The notes beneath the pieces are model-generated. The model did not search any database. It was not told the origin of the DNA and was given only the letters and a program-made list of their open reading frames with translations. 64,000 nt of DNA, from the NCBI RefSeq assembly GCF_008329435.1, contig NZ_NPKN01000002.1, forward strand, positions 186,001-250,000. The letters are read 5' to 3'. Each line of letters opens with the position of its first letter. Within the stretch, counting starts at the first letter, position 1. This document shows, piece by piece, positions 1 through 8,393 of this stretch. This DNA is from Rhodanobacter sp. T12-5 (lineage in GTDB: Bacteria > Pseudomonadota > Gammaproteobacteria > Xanthomonadales > Rhodanobacteraceae). Made by a program: the position numbers and the translations under genes.

Positions 1-2
1 CC

Positions 3-305
3 ATCCTGGAAAGCGCGGGCGTTTGCCCCGCCTGCCGCCACAAGTTGCGCTTCAGTGACCCCACCGATGCAACCACGACGCCGGCGTCCGTACCGTTGCG
101 CGTGGAAGGCAGCTTTCGCAACCCCGTCGACAGCGGCGCGTGGGAATACTCGATGGTGCTGACCATCCGCGACGAACGCGGCGAGGAGATCGCGCGCAAG
201 CTGGTAGGCGTCGGCGCCATGCGGCCGGACGAACAACGCACCTTCACCCTGAGCGTCGAGATGAACCCCGCCAGCGCGGGCGGCAGGCAGCGCACACGGC
301 ATTGA
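3..305 (+). CDS. C-terminal part of a zinc-ribbon hypothetical protein (5' end outside window)
   Basis: The frame is open from the first bases of the window to a TGA at 303-305, so only the last 100 residues are seen. Near the start is a CPAC motif followed by HKLRFS, which looks like one knuckle of a small zinc ribbon. The remainder resembles a beta-sandwich domain (VPLRVEGSFRNP, then EYSMVLTIRDERGEEIARK). A TTG codon at 45 could be mistaken for a start, but coding clearly extends upstream through the CxxC. I do not recognise the family and cannot assign a function. Confidence 0.6.
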   Translation: MLESAGVCPACRHKLRFSDPTDATTTPASVPLRVEGSFRNPVDSGAWEYSMVLTIRDERGEEIARKLVGVGAMRPDEQRTFTLSVEMNPASAGGRQRTRH

Positions 306-614
306 TGAGCCGCGCCCGCGTGATTGCGGGAGTCAGCCGCATTGGTCGCCCGGGCGATGGGAGCGCAATCGAAGTTGTTCAGAGCCACTTTCGGCGATGC
401 TGTTTCGCCTTGGTCGATGGATAGTGAATCCCGCTGTTCATGCCCGCCCTGGAGCCTTGCATCTGGCAGGGCGACTTGGCCGGCGGATTAGAGCCGAACC
501 ATCGATCCCGCCGAGCTCAACTCGCGCAAGGGCCTTCGCTCTCTCGTGCGCTTCTTGAGAAAGCGCACTTCGCCCCGATGCTCTTGACCCTGTGACTCCC
601 TCCAGCATGTAGCC
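306..614. other. Intergenic stretch, no gene seen
   Basis: About 300 bases without a convincing reading frame. It should hold the promoter of the MtfA-like gene, but no clear -35/-10 pair, terminator hairpin or repeat was recognised. Confidence 0.4.
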
Positions 615-1370
615 ATGTTCGACAACATCAGAAACTGGCGTTTGCGGCGCATCGTCGCTCGGCACCCGATTGCCGAATCGCTCTGGCGAGACGCGCTGCA
701 GCGATGTACCGCAGCGCGTCGGCTGGGCGCTTCCGACCAGGCCACGCTGCGCGTGCTGGCGACGCAGTTCCTGGAGAGGAAGTCGCTGGAGCCGACCAAA
801 GGGTTGCATCTGGACGACGCCGGCCGCGTCTTGCTCGCGGCGCATGCCTGCGTACCCATCCTGAAACTGGGCCTTGATTGGTACGACGGTTGGCACAGCG
901 TCATCGTCTACCCGGACGCGTTCATTCCACGTCGCACAAAAACGGATGAAGCGGGCGTGGTACACCAGACCAACAGCATGATGGCCGGTGAGGCATGGGG
1001 ACGTGGGCCGGTGATCCTGTCCTGGGCGGACGTGCTGAATACCGGGAAGAAGCCGGGGCACAACGTGGTCATCCACGAAATGGCCCACAAGCTCGACATG
1101 CTCAACGGCGATGCCAACGGCTTCCCGCCATTGCATCGGCGCATGGATCGCCGCGTGTGGTCGCGGGTCTTCTCGAGCGCGTGGGATAGCCTGAAGAGTG
1201 AGCAACGCAACGGGGCCGACTTGCCGATCGACCCCTACGCCCTGGAAAGCCCGGCCGAGTTTTTCGCGGTAGCCAGCGAGCAATTTTTCGAGGACCCGGC
1301 AACCTTGCGCCAGCATTTGCCGGAGGTCTACCGGCAGCTCGAGCAATTTTATCGGCAGCATCCGTTCTGA
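615..1370 (+). CDS. mtfA: MtfA-like zinc metallopeptidase (M90 family)
   Basis: A 251-residue protein with the HEXXH-type zinc site VIHEMAHKLD near residues 153-162 and a downstream SPAEFFAVASEQFF segment. These together are the signature of the M90 family, whose E. coli member MtfA binds the glucose repressor Mlc and has aminopeptidase activity. The length is usual for the family and the protein lacks a signal peptide, so it should be cytosolic. It stands alone between a non-coding stretch and a convergent MFS gene. Whether it acts on an Mlc-like repressor here is not shown, because no ptsG or mlc gene is nearby. Confidence 0.85.
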   Translation: MFDNIRNWRLRRIVARHPIAESLWRDALQRCTAARRLGASDQATLRVLATQFLERKSLEPTKGLHLDDAGRVLLAAHACVPILKLGLDWYDGWHSVIVYPDAFIPRRTKTDEAGVVHQTNSMMAGEAWGRGPVILSWADVLNTGKKPGHNVVIHEMAHKLDMLNGDANGFPPLHRRMDRRVWSRVFSSAWDSLKSEQRNGADLPIDPYALESPAEFFAVASEQFFEDPATLRQHLPEVYRQLEQFYRQHPF

Positions 1371-1391
1371 GCCGCTTTCGCGCAGTCGCCC

Positions 1392-2693
1392 TCAGGTGAC
1401 GCGCTCCCCCGCCGCCACGCGGACGGCCACCACATCCATCTGCACGGGGTGGATGGCCAGGCGCAGACGCCCGGCATCGAGGTACAAACGCAAGCGGCGA
1501 TACCTGACCAGGTAGGCCACCGCCACCGCGGCTGCCGCAACGCCCGCCAACGCGCCCACGCCCAGCGCCCAACGCGCGCCGACATGATCGACCACCCAAC
1601 CGACCAGCGGTGCGCCGATCGGGGTGCCGCCCATGACCACGGCAATCCGCAGCGCCAGCACCCGGCCGCGCATGGCGCGCTCGGTGGTGAGCTGCATCAT
1701 GGAGTTGCTGGCGGTCATGAAGGTGAGCGCGGCCAGGCCGACGAAGAACAGCACGGCAGCAAACAGATAGGGGTTTGGCATCACCGCGGCCACCGCCAGG
1801 GCGACACCGAAGCCCGCTGCGGCAATGCCTATCAACACCATGCCGGGGAACGGGCGACGCGCCGAAAACAGGGCCCCGCACATGGTGCCCGCCGCCATCG
1901 CCGAGGTCAGCAGGCCGTACTGGCTGGCATTGCCGTGGAACACCGTGACCGACATGGTCGAGATGAAGATGGCGAAGTTGAAGCCGAAGGTACCGAGCAG
2001 GAACAGCATCACCAGCACCGCCATCAGGTCGGGCCGCTGCCACACGTAGTGGAAACCGGCCATCAGACTGCCCGGCGTGCGCCTTGGTCGCCCTTCGGTC
2101 AACAGCTCGTGCACCCGAAGAAACCATAGCGATGCCAGCACGGCCGCATAGGAACCCGCGTTGATCAGGAACAGCCAGCCCTCGCCGACCGCGGCAATCA
2201 ATACGCCCGCCACGGCCGGTCCGATCATGCGCGCGGCGTTGAAGGAGGCGGAATTCAGCGCCACCGCGTTGGCCAGGATGTCGTCGCTGACCAGGTCGGA
2301 CACAAACGCCTGCCGCACCGGCGCGTCAAACGCGGTGACGCAACCCAGCAGCAGGGCAAAGCCGTACACCTGCCACAGCTGCACCACGCCGGTGATGGTG
2401 ACCAGGCCAAGCCCGAGCGCCAGCAGCCCGGCGATGCTCTGGGTGAAGATCAGCAGCTTGCGACGGTCCAGGTGGTCGGCGGCAAAGCCGGACAGCGGCA
2501 ACAGCAGCAGCGGTGGCCCGAACTGCAGCGCCATCACCGTACCCACCGCCGTCGCGTTGTGATGGGTGAGCACGGTAAGCACCAGCCAGTCCTGGCCGAT
2601 GCGTTGCATCCAGGTGCCCACGTTGGACACCAGCGCGCCACCGGCCCACAGCCGGTAGTTGTAATTTCCGAGCGAGTGGAACATGCCGTTCAT
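1392..2693 (-). CDS. MFS transporter, EntS/MFS_3-like
   Basis: A 433-residue integral membrane protein with about twelve hydrophobic helices. The N-terminal half has the typical GTWMQRIGQDWLVL and DRRKLL motifs of the MFS_3 (enterobactin-exporter-like) group, and the second half has the matching ERAMRGRVLAL loop. I chose the ATG at 2693 because the protein similarity begins with MNGMFHSLGNYNYRLW. A longer frame runs upstream to 2828 but would overlap the end of the neighbouring peptidase gene. The family exports siderophores or drugs, but nothing nearby reveals the substrate. It may be co-transcribed with the upstream M24 peptidase gene, 67 bases away on the same strand. Confidence 0.85.
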   Translation of the reverse strand: MNGMFHSLGNYNYRLWAGGALVSNVGTWMQRIGQDWLVLTVLTHHNATAVGTVMALQFGPPLLLLPLSGFAADHLDRRKLLIFTQSIAGLLALGLGLVTITGVVQLWQVYGFALLLGCVTAFDAPVRQAFVSDLVSDDILANAVALNSASFNAARMIGPAVAGVLIAAVGEGWLFLINAGSYAAVLASLWFLRVHELLTEGRPRRTPGSLMAGFHYVWQRPDLMAVLVMLFLLGTFGFNFAIFISTMSVTVFHGNASQYGLLTSAMAAGTMCGALFSARRPFPGMVLIGIAAAGFGVALAVAAVMPNPYLFAAVLFFVGLAALTFMTASNSMMQLTTERAMRGRVLALRIAVVMGGTPIGAPLVGWVVDHVGARWALGVGALAGVAAAAVAVAYLVRYRRLRLYLDAGRLRLAIHPVQMDVVAVRVAAGERVT

Positions 2694-2760
2694 GGCTCGC
2701 CGGACGACTCCGCTGCCGCGACGACAAGCGGGCCGGTTGTCGAGACCCCGGGCGACGGCT

Positions 2761-4065
2761 TCAACCGAACGGCCGCTCGATCGACGGGCTTTGCGGCGTG
2801 AACAATCGCGCGCCGTCGACGCCGACATGCATGTCGTCTTCCAGCCGCACGCCGAACTCGCCCGGGATGTAGATGCCGGGTTCGTCGCTGAAGGTCATGC
2901 CGGTTTCGATGCGGCGCGTGTTGCCCTGCACGAGGTAATACCACTCATGCATGTCCATGCCGATGCCGTGACCGAGGCGGTGCGAGAAATACGTGTAGCC
3001 GGGACCGTAGCCGGCATCCGCGATCACCTTGCGCGCGGCGGCATCCACCGACTCCATCGTCGCCCCCGGATGCGCGGCCGCCAGCGCGGCCTGCTGCGCC
3101 TTGCGCACGATGTCGAACACCCGCTTCATCTTGTCGCTGGCCTTGCCCAGCGTGAAGGTGCGGGTGAGGTCGCTCATGTAGCCGTCCACGTAGCAGCCGT
3201 CGTCCAGCATCACCGGCGTGCCTTCGCGGATCACTTGCGGCTCGCGCGAGCCGTGCGGCAGCGCGGTGTAGGCACCCACGTTGATGCTGGCATCGCCGCG
3301 CAAACCCATGCGCGTGTAGCCGGCATCCACCCACGTCGCGATGTGCTGCTGGGTCATGCCGGGTTCCAGGCCCTGCCAGATCGCCTTGTACAAGGCCAAC
3401 GTGGCATCGCAGGCCAGCTGCATCAGCGCGAGTTCCGCCGGGCTCTTGATCGCGCGGCAGCCGGCGGTGACCGGTGTCGCCGGCACCAGTTTCGCCTGCG
3501 GCATGGCTGCGGCGATGCCGGTGGAACGGAAGAACGGCACCTTCTCCTCGATGCCCAGCACGCCGGTACCGGCATGCCACTGGCGCATCACCTGCGCGAT
3601 CAACGCGTAGGGGCTTTCGTTCTCCTGCCAGGTGCGCACGTCGTGGCCGAAGCGGATCTGCTCCAGCGCGCGGCTGCGTTCGAACGCGGGCGTGATGTAG
3701 ACCGGTTCGCCCGACTTCGGCAGCAACATGCCCATCAGGCGCTCGCTGGTCCACCAGTGCATGCCGGTGTAGTAATCCAGCGTGGTGCCGCCATCGAGAT
3801 AGATGGCATCCATTCCGAACCGGCCCATCAGCTCCTGCGCCTTCGCCAGCCGTGCACGGCGTTCGTCGTCCGCGATCGGCACCTCCTGCGAAGCCACCGG
3901 CTGCAGCGCGAGGATCGATGCCGGCAACTTGATGGCATGGGTGCCGGCCTCCGTCGCCGTCGCGGTGCGACCAAGCATGGCCACCGGCAACGCTGCCGCG
4001 CCGAGCGCCGTGGTTTGCAGGAAACGGCGCCGGCCGGGGTGCATGGCGTCTTCGCGATGGTTCAT
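2761..4065 (-). CDS. Tat-exported M24 family metallopeptidase (Xaa-Pro aminopeptidase-like)
   Basis: A 434-residue protein that starts with a twin-arginine type signal: GRRRFLQTTALGAAALPVAM. This predicts export in folded form. The C-terminal half is a pita-bread M24 catalytic domain. Its two metal-binding aspartates lie in DDGCYVDGYMSDLTRTF, the histidine in HRLGHGIGMDMHEW, and the two glutamates in DEPGIYIP and RLEDDMHV, so all five ligands are present. The start at 4065 places the signal correctly; a second ATG at 4044 would also keep it, while the frame upstream to 4431 is antisense to the PepSY gene and is not used. The likely role is periplasmic cleavage of X-Pro peptides. Confidence 0.88.
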   Translation of the reverse strand: MNHREDAMHPGRRRFLQTTALGAAALPVAMLGRTATATEAGTHAIKLPASILALQPVASQEVPIADDERRARLAKAQELMGRFGMDAIYLDGGTTLDYYTGMHWWTSERLMGMLLPKSGEPVYITPAFERSRALEQIRFGHDVRTWQENESPYALIAQVMRQWHAGTGVLGIEEKVPFFRSTGIAAAMPQAKLVPATPVTAGCRAIKSPAELALMQLACDATLALYKAIWQGLEPGMTQQHIATWVDAGYTRMGLRGDASINVGAYTALPHGSREPQVIREGTPVMLDDGCYVDGYMSDLTRTFTLGKASDKMKRVFDIVRKAQQAALAAAHPGATMESVDAAARKVIADAGYGPGYTYFSHRLGHGIGMDMHEWYYLVQGNTRRIETGMTFSDEPGIYIPGEFGVRLEDDMHVGVDGARLFTPQSPSIERPFG

Positions 4066-4351
4066 GGGCTCTCTCGGCAATGGATGGAGTGCGGCCGGCG
4101 GACCAGGCAGCGGATCGTGCTTACCTTCCGGCATGGCCGGACGATACGCCACTGGCAAAAGACATGGGCAAAACCGGAAGTCGGGCCAGCGCAAGCTGTC
4201 CCCGATCTTGAGCTCCCCCTGTTTTGGGGCTCGTTCGAGCCAACCGCTTTTCCCCTGCCCGCCGCACGGCACCGTCGGCGTCCTTAAGACCCACGTAAGC
4301 CGCGCCGGTTGCAATGCATCCAAGGCAATCATGCCGAGACCGGAGAAGCCC

Positions 4352-4624
4352 ATGAAACGTTTTGTCATTGCACCCTTGTTCCTTGCCGCCGCCGCGCTGT
4401 CGGCATCCGCCTTCGCCGCACCGCAATGCACCAGCGCACCGCGTGCGCAGTGGCTGACCGAAGCGGCGATGAAGCAGAAAGTCCTCGACCAGGGCTACAC
4501 CATCAAGGTGTTCCAGGTCACCGGCAACTGCTACGAGATCTACGGCAAGGACAAGGCCGGCAACAAGGTGGAGATCTACTTCGACCCCACCGACGGCCGC
4601 ATCGTCAAGAAGAAGGGCGGCTGA
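4352..4624 (+). CDS. Secreted PepSY-domain protein
   Basis: A 90-residue protein with a clear signal peptide (MKRFVIAPLFLAAAALSASAFA) followed by one PepSY-like unit. The unit contains the alternating pattern GYTIKVFQVTGNCYEIYG and KVEIYFDPTDGRIVKKKGG that ends such domains. It is 26 bases upstream of a cytochrome b561-type gene and then a two-component system. This is a recurring arrangement in which a periplasmic PepSY protein accompanies a membrane cytochrome. The role is not proven: PepSY units bind or inhibit partners in the periplasm. Two cysteines in the mature part (QCTSA and GNCYE) may form a disulfide. Confidence 0.8.
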   Translation: MKRFVIAPLFLAAAALSASAFAAPQCTSAPRAQWLTEAAMKQKVLDQGYTIKVFQVTGNCYEIYGKDKAGNKVEIYFDPTDGRIVKKKGG

Positions 4625-4650
4625 TCAACCACTGACGCGAGGACAAGTCC

Positions 4651-5202
4651 ATGAATGCCATGGTCAAGGTGTGGGACCCGCTGGTACGCGTGTTTCACTG
4701 GTCGCTGGCGGGCTTGTTCCTCGCCAATTTCTTCACCGAGGATGGCGAGCTGGTCCATCGCGGGATCGGCTACGCCGTGCTGGCCCTGCTCGCCGTGCGT
4801 TTCGTGTGGGGCTGGATCGGCACGCGGCACGCACGCTTCGGCGACTGGGTGCCTGGCCCGCGCCGCGTGCGCGATTATCTGCGCGATCGCCTGGCCGGCC
4901 GTTCGCGGCGGCAGCTGGGGCACAACCCGGGCGCGGCGGTGATGATCCTGGCCCTGCTCGCCGGCGTGCTGCTGGTGGGCGTCACCGGCTGGCTGCAGAC
5001 GACGGATGCCTTCTTCGGCACCGGCTGGCTGGAGGACCTGCACGAGGCGCTGGCCTATGGCGTGCTGGCCCTGGTCGGCGTGCACGTGCTGGCGGCGGTG
5101 GGCGAGAGTGTCCACTACGGCGAGAACCTGATCGCCTCGATGATCCACGGCCGCAAACGCGCGCTGGAGCACTACGATGCCGGTGACGGAAACCTGCGAT
5201 GA
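4651..5202 (+). CDS. Cytochrome b561-type membrane cytochrome (cytochrome b/b6 domain)
   Basis: A 183-residue four-helix membrane protein. It starts with KVWDPLVRVFHWSLAG, the typical first haem-ligand helix of the Ni/Fe-hydrogenase-type cytochrome b family. More helix histidines follow in LVHRGIGY, LHEALAYG and VGVHVLAA. It should shuttle electrons between the quinone pool and a periplasmic partner. It lies between the PepSY gene and a two-component system in the same orientation, so co-transcription is likely. The partner oxidoreductase is not in the window. Confidence 0.85.
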   Translation: MNAMVKVWDPLVRVFHWSLAGLFLANFFTEDGELVHRGIGYAVLALLAVRFVWGWIGTRHARFGDWVPGPRRVRDYLRDRLAGRSRRQLGHNPGAAVMILALLAGVLLVGVTGWLQTTDAFFGTGWLEDLHEALAYGVLALVGVHVLAAVGESVHYGENLIASMIHGRKRALEHYDAGDGNLR

Positions 5203-5250
5203 ATTGCCTCAGGTCAAATTCGCGTGCATTCCACTGACTAGAATCCGGTC

Positions 5251-5925
5251 ATGCGCATCCTGCTAGCCGAGGACGACCGGGCACTGGGACAGGCGTTGGC
5301 CGACGGCCTGCGCCAGCTCGGCTATGCGGTGGATTGGATCACCGACGGCAGCCAGGCCGCCGCCGCGCTGGCCGACACCAGCTACGCCGCGGCGGTGCTG
5401 GATTGGAACCTGCCGCGCAGCAGCGGCCCGGCCATCATCGCCGGCATGCGCCGGCGCCGCGATGCCACCCCGGTGCTGCTGCTGACCGCCCGCGACGAGC
5501 TCGCCGACCGCGTCGCCGGGCTGGATGCCGGCGCCGACGACTACGTGGTCAAGCCGGTGCACCTGGACGAACTCGCCGCCCGCCTGCGCGCGCTGCTGCG
5601 TCGGGCCGACGGCCAGATCGAGCCGGCGATCCGCGTGGGTGGGCTCGAAGTCACCCCGGCCGCGCGCGTTGCCACGCTGGAGGGCGCGGCACTGGAACTG
5701 ACCGCGCGCGAATACCAGCTGCTGGAAACCCTGGTGCGCCACCCCGGCCGTGCCCATTCACGCGACCAGCTGGAAGAAGCCCTGTACGGCTGGGATCAGG
5801 AAGTGGCCAGCAACGCGGTGGAAGTGCACATCCATCACTTGCGCCACAAGCTCGGGCCGGGCTGGATCCGCACCTTGCGCTGCATCGGCTACGCGATCAA
5901 CCGGCCCGGCGGGCCGGCCGCATGA
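5251..5925 (+). CDS. OmpR/PhoB-type response regulator
   Basis: A 224-residue two-domain regulator. The receiver domain has the acidic pair EDD at residues 7-9, the phospho-acceptor Asp51 in VLDWNLP, the conserved Thr in LLLTARDE and the Lys in VVKPVHL. The C-terminal half is a winged-helix DNA-binding domain (ELTAREYQLLETLVRHPG, then SNAVEVHIHHLRHKLG). It overlaps the histidine kinase gene by four bases (ATGA), so the two are translationally coupled. The pair probably controls the preceding PepSY and cytochrome genes; this is inference from position only. Confidence 0.92.
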   Translation: MRILLAEDDRALGQALADGLRQLGYAVDWITDGSQAAAALADTSYAAAVLDWNLPRSSGPAIIAGMRRRRDATPVLLLTARDELADRVAGLDAGADDYVVKPVHLDELAARLRALLRRADGQIEPAIRVGGLEVTPAARVATLEGAALELTAREYQLLETLVRHPGRAHSRDQLEEALYGWDQEVASNAVEVHIHHLRHKLGPGWIRTLRCIGYAINRPGGPAA

Positions 5926-7304
5926 TCCGCCCCTCGCTCAACCGGCGGCTCGTGCTGCGGCTGGTGGCCGGCATCGTGCTGGTGTGGTGCGCTGCCGGCG
6001 GCTGGCTGGCCTGGCGCAGCCTGCACGAGGTCGACGAGATCTTCGACCAGATGCTGGTGCGCACCGCCGCCAGCGTGTTCGCGGTGATGCCGGACACGGC
6101 GGCGGGCGTCGGTGCGGTGCGCCTGCCGGACAAGAAGCTGGTCGGCTCGGACGCCACCGCCCAGCGACCGGCCATCGTGCTGCGCGATGCCCGCGGCGAA
6201 CGCCTGGTCGAAAGCGCCGAGCTGCCGGTGCTGCGTTTCGATCCGGGCGACGCGCACTTCCATTCGATCAGCCACGACGGGCGGCGCTGGCGGGTCTTCC
6301 AGCGCTGGGACGCGCGGCACCAGTACTGGATCCAGGTCGGCGCGCCGCTGGACGAGCGCGACGAGTTGATGCGCAAACTGCTCGCGCCGGCGCTGCTGGC
6401 GCTGCTGGCCCTGCTGGTGCTGGTGCCGCCGACGGTGTTCGCCGGCTTGCGCAGCGGTTTGAAGCCGTTGCGCCGGCTGACCCGCAGCCTGTCCGCCGGT
6501 GCCAGCCCGATGGCCGCCTCGCTCACCGACGAACGCGTGCCGGTCGAGCTGGCACCGTTCACCGAGGCGATCGATCGGCTGGTCGACCGCCTCAGGCTCA
6601 GCCTGGAACACGAGCGCCGCTTCACCGCCGACGCTGCCCACGAGTTGCGCCATCCGCTGGCGGCGCTGCGGCTGGAGCTGGACCTTGCCGGGCGCGGCGA
6701 CGATGCGGCCGTCCGCGCGCTGCACCTGCAGCGATCGCAGGAGGCGCTCGACCGCATGCAGCGACTGGTGGCCCAGTTGCTGCTGCTGGCGCGCGTCGAG
6801 AAACTGGCCGAACTGGACGATGCCGGCCCCTTGCGTCTGGCGAGCGTGGCCGAAGCTGCCCTGCGCGACGCCAGCGAGCGCGCGGCGGGGCGTTCCATCG
6901 AGTTGTCGCTGGATCACGACGGCAACGACTTCGTGCTGGGCAGCCGCAGCCTGCTCGGCATCCTGGTGCAGAACCTGCTGGACAACGCCTTGCGCCACGC
7001 GCCCGACCATGGCGAGGTGAACGTGCGCGTCGGTGGTCACGACGAGCGGGTGACCCTGGAGGTGAATGACAACGGTGCCGGTTTTGCGGCGGACGATACG
7101 GCACGGCTGGGCGAACGCTTCCATCGCCCCGAAGGCAGCGTGGGCGAGGGCAGCGGGCTGGGCCTGTCGATCGCTCAGGCGATCGCGCACCTGCATCACG
7201 GCGAGCTGGCCTTCGGCCGTTCCGCGTTGGGCGGCGCGCGAGTCAGTTTCAGCCTGCCGCGTGCCGCGACCGCCGTGGACCCGCATGTGCCCGGCTACGT
7301 GTAA
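5922..7304 (+). CDS. Sensor histidine kinase (QseC/PmrB-like)
   Basis: A 460-residue membrane sensor. It has an N-terminal transmembrane helix (LVAGIVLVWCAAGGWLAW), a periplasmic segment of roughly 130 residues, a second helix (LLAPALLALLALLVLVPP) and then the kinase core. The H-box AAHELRHPLAAL carries the phosphorylated histidine. The ATP-binding lid shows the N-box NLLDNALRHAP, DNGAGF, and GEGSGLGLSIA. The start at 5922 overlaps the regulator stop in an ATGA. The stimulus is unknown. Confidence 0.9.
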   Translation: MIRPSLNRRLVLRLVAGIVLVWCAAGGWLAWRSLHEVDEIFDQMLVRTAASVFAVMPDTAAGVGAVRLPDKKLVGSDATAQRPAIVLRDARGERLVESAELPVLRFDPGDAHFHSISHDGRRWRVFQRWDARHQYWIQVGAPLDERDELMRKLLAPALLALLALLVLVPPTVFAGLRSGLKPLRRLTRSLSAGASPMAASLTDERVPVELAPFTEAIDRLVDRLRLSLEHERRFTADAAHELRHPLAALRLELDLAGRGDDAAVRALHLQRSQEALDRMQRLVAQLLLLARVEKLAELDDAGPLRLASVAEAALRDASERAAGRSIELSLDHDGNDFVLGSRSLLGILVQNLLDNALRHAPDHGEVNVRVGGHDERVTLEVNDNGAGFAADDTARLGERFHRPEGSVGEGSGLGLSIAQAIAHLHHGELAFGRSALGGARVSFSLPRAATAVDPHVPGYV

Positions 7305-7349
7305 ACGGCCGCAACAGGCCAATCCCCGGCCGGCCACGCCGCAAAGGCC

Positions 7350-7752
7350 GAGAGAATCAAGAAGCGCGAACGCACTCCGCGCCTCGCCATACCGCTTCCC
7401 ATTGGCGATCCGCGCCCCCTTCTCCTCAGGGGCGATCGGATCAACTCGATCCCGGTAGCAACCCTCCGCCATGATCCTTCGGCAGGAAAGTGTTGGCGAC
7501 GATCAGCGGCAGCGAACCACCGTGCTTCTTGTGCTCGTAATACATCGACTCTTCCTGGATCTTGCCGCGCTGGTACATCGTGTCCATCGCGCCGAGCACG
7601 CCGCCGCGCTCGCTGATCGCCTCGAACTCCTTGTGCACGGCTTCCTCGACCAAGTCGGTGAGTACCTCGACGAAGTGGCTGCCCTGCCATGGGTTTTCGT
7701 TGATGTGAGGCCGGGCCTCCTTGCTCTTGATCATCCGGATCGCCACCGCGCC
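7350..7752 (-). pseudogene. Degraded internal fragment of icmF (isobutyryl-CoA mutase C-terminal region)
   Basis: On the minus strand this stretch encodes [37 protein letters not shown] and LPKDHGG, nearly the same as a part of the mutase domain of the complete icmF at 26306-29854. After the DHGG the frame is lost, but base similarity continues leftwards to about 7350 (matching the part that reads IELIRS and beyond in the intact gene). On the right, similarity ends near 7752. No start, no catalytic core and a frameshift: a dead partial copy. It is not the same segment as the second fragment at 20594, although the two overlap slightly. Confidence 0.8.
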
Positions 7753-7922
7753 ATTCCCCCACAGCATTTCCCGAGCACGCTCACATTCTGCCGCGAGGTA
7801 CCGATGCTAGGCTTTTCCGGCAAAGGACGTCAGGGTCCATCTTTCGATGGCATCTGCATGTCCCATCTAGCTTGCAGGCTGTATTGATTCCAAGGCAAAG
7901 AATTACGACCAGGAGCAACATC

Positions 7923-8366
7923 ATGAAGACGGTAAGGACGCTAGCAATCACCCTCGCCATATTCGCTTACGGCGCTTCCGCTGTCGCGGCCGACAGCAGA
8001 AGCCAAACCATCAAAAGCCATGCGCCGAAAGGCATCACGGCCGCGTTTTACACATGCGTCGACATAGCGGAATCCGACACTATCGCCATTGCCGCCTGCC
8101 TTTCCGCTGAGCAGACCAGACAAGACAATCGACTGAACGTCACCTACAAGGCCCTCCTCGGCAAACTGACTCCCAAAGCGAAGGATGCCCTCATCCGTGC
8201 CGAACGTGAGTGGCTGAAATTTCAGGAGGCGAACGGTGAGTTCGAAAATTCCATCTACGGTAATGAAACCGTCGCCAATCTCCAGTTGACGCAAAATGAA
8301 ATGTTCCGCATATGCGAGCGGGCCAACGCATTGGGCACGTATCTGATCGTCGCCGACATGCAGTAA
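7923..8366 (+). CDS. LprI-type (DUF1311) periplasmic protein, probable immunity protein of the next gene
   Basis: A 147-residue protein with an N-terminal signal peptide (MKTVRTLAITLAIFAYGASAVAA) and a DUF1311/LprI lysozyme-inhibitor-like domain. The domain is visible as CLSAEQTRQDNRLNVTYKAL, then LIRAEREWLKFQEANG. It is 27 bases upstream of a predicted peptidoglycan-attacking T4SS effector. In Xanthomonas such effectors are encoded next to periplasmic immunity proteins, some of which resemble lysozyme inhibitors. The position and predicted location therefore suggest that this protein protects the producer. That pairing is inference. The start is the ATG that begins the signal peptide; upstream in-frame codons add nothing useful. 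Confidence 0.75.
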   Translation: MKTVRTLAITLAIFAYGASAVAADSRSQTIKSHAPKGITAAFYTCVDIAESDTIAIAACLSAEQTRQDNRLNVTYKALLGKLTPKAKDALIRAEREWLKFQEANGEFENSIYGNETVANLQLTQNEMFRICERANALGTYLIVADMQ

Positions 8367-8393
8367 CCACACTCTTATTCAAGGACGAAGACC

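Noticed and set aside
2683..4287. A 534-codon plus-strand frame opposite the M24 peptidase
   Set aside because: The minus-strand peptidase has all metal ligands and a Tat signal; the plus frame has no protein features.
7441..7767. A 108-codon frame as a stand-alone small gene
   Set aside because: Its sequence is a piece of icmF with novel ends; it has no ribosome site and the frame is broken, so it is listed as a pseudogene.
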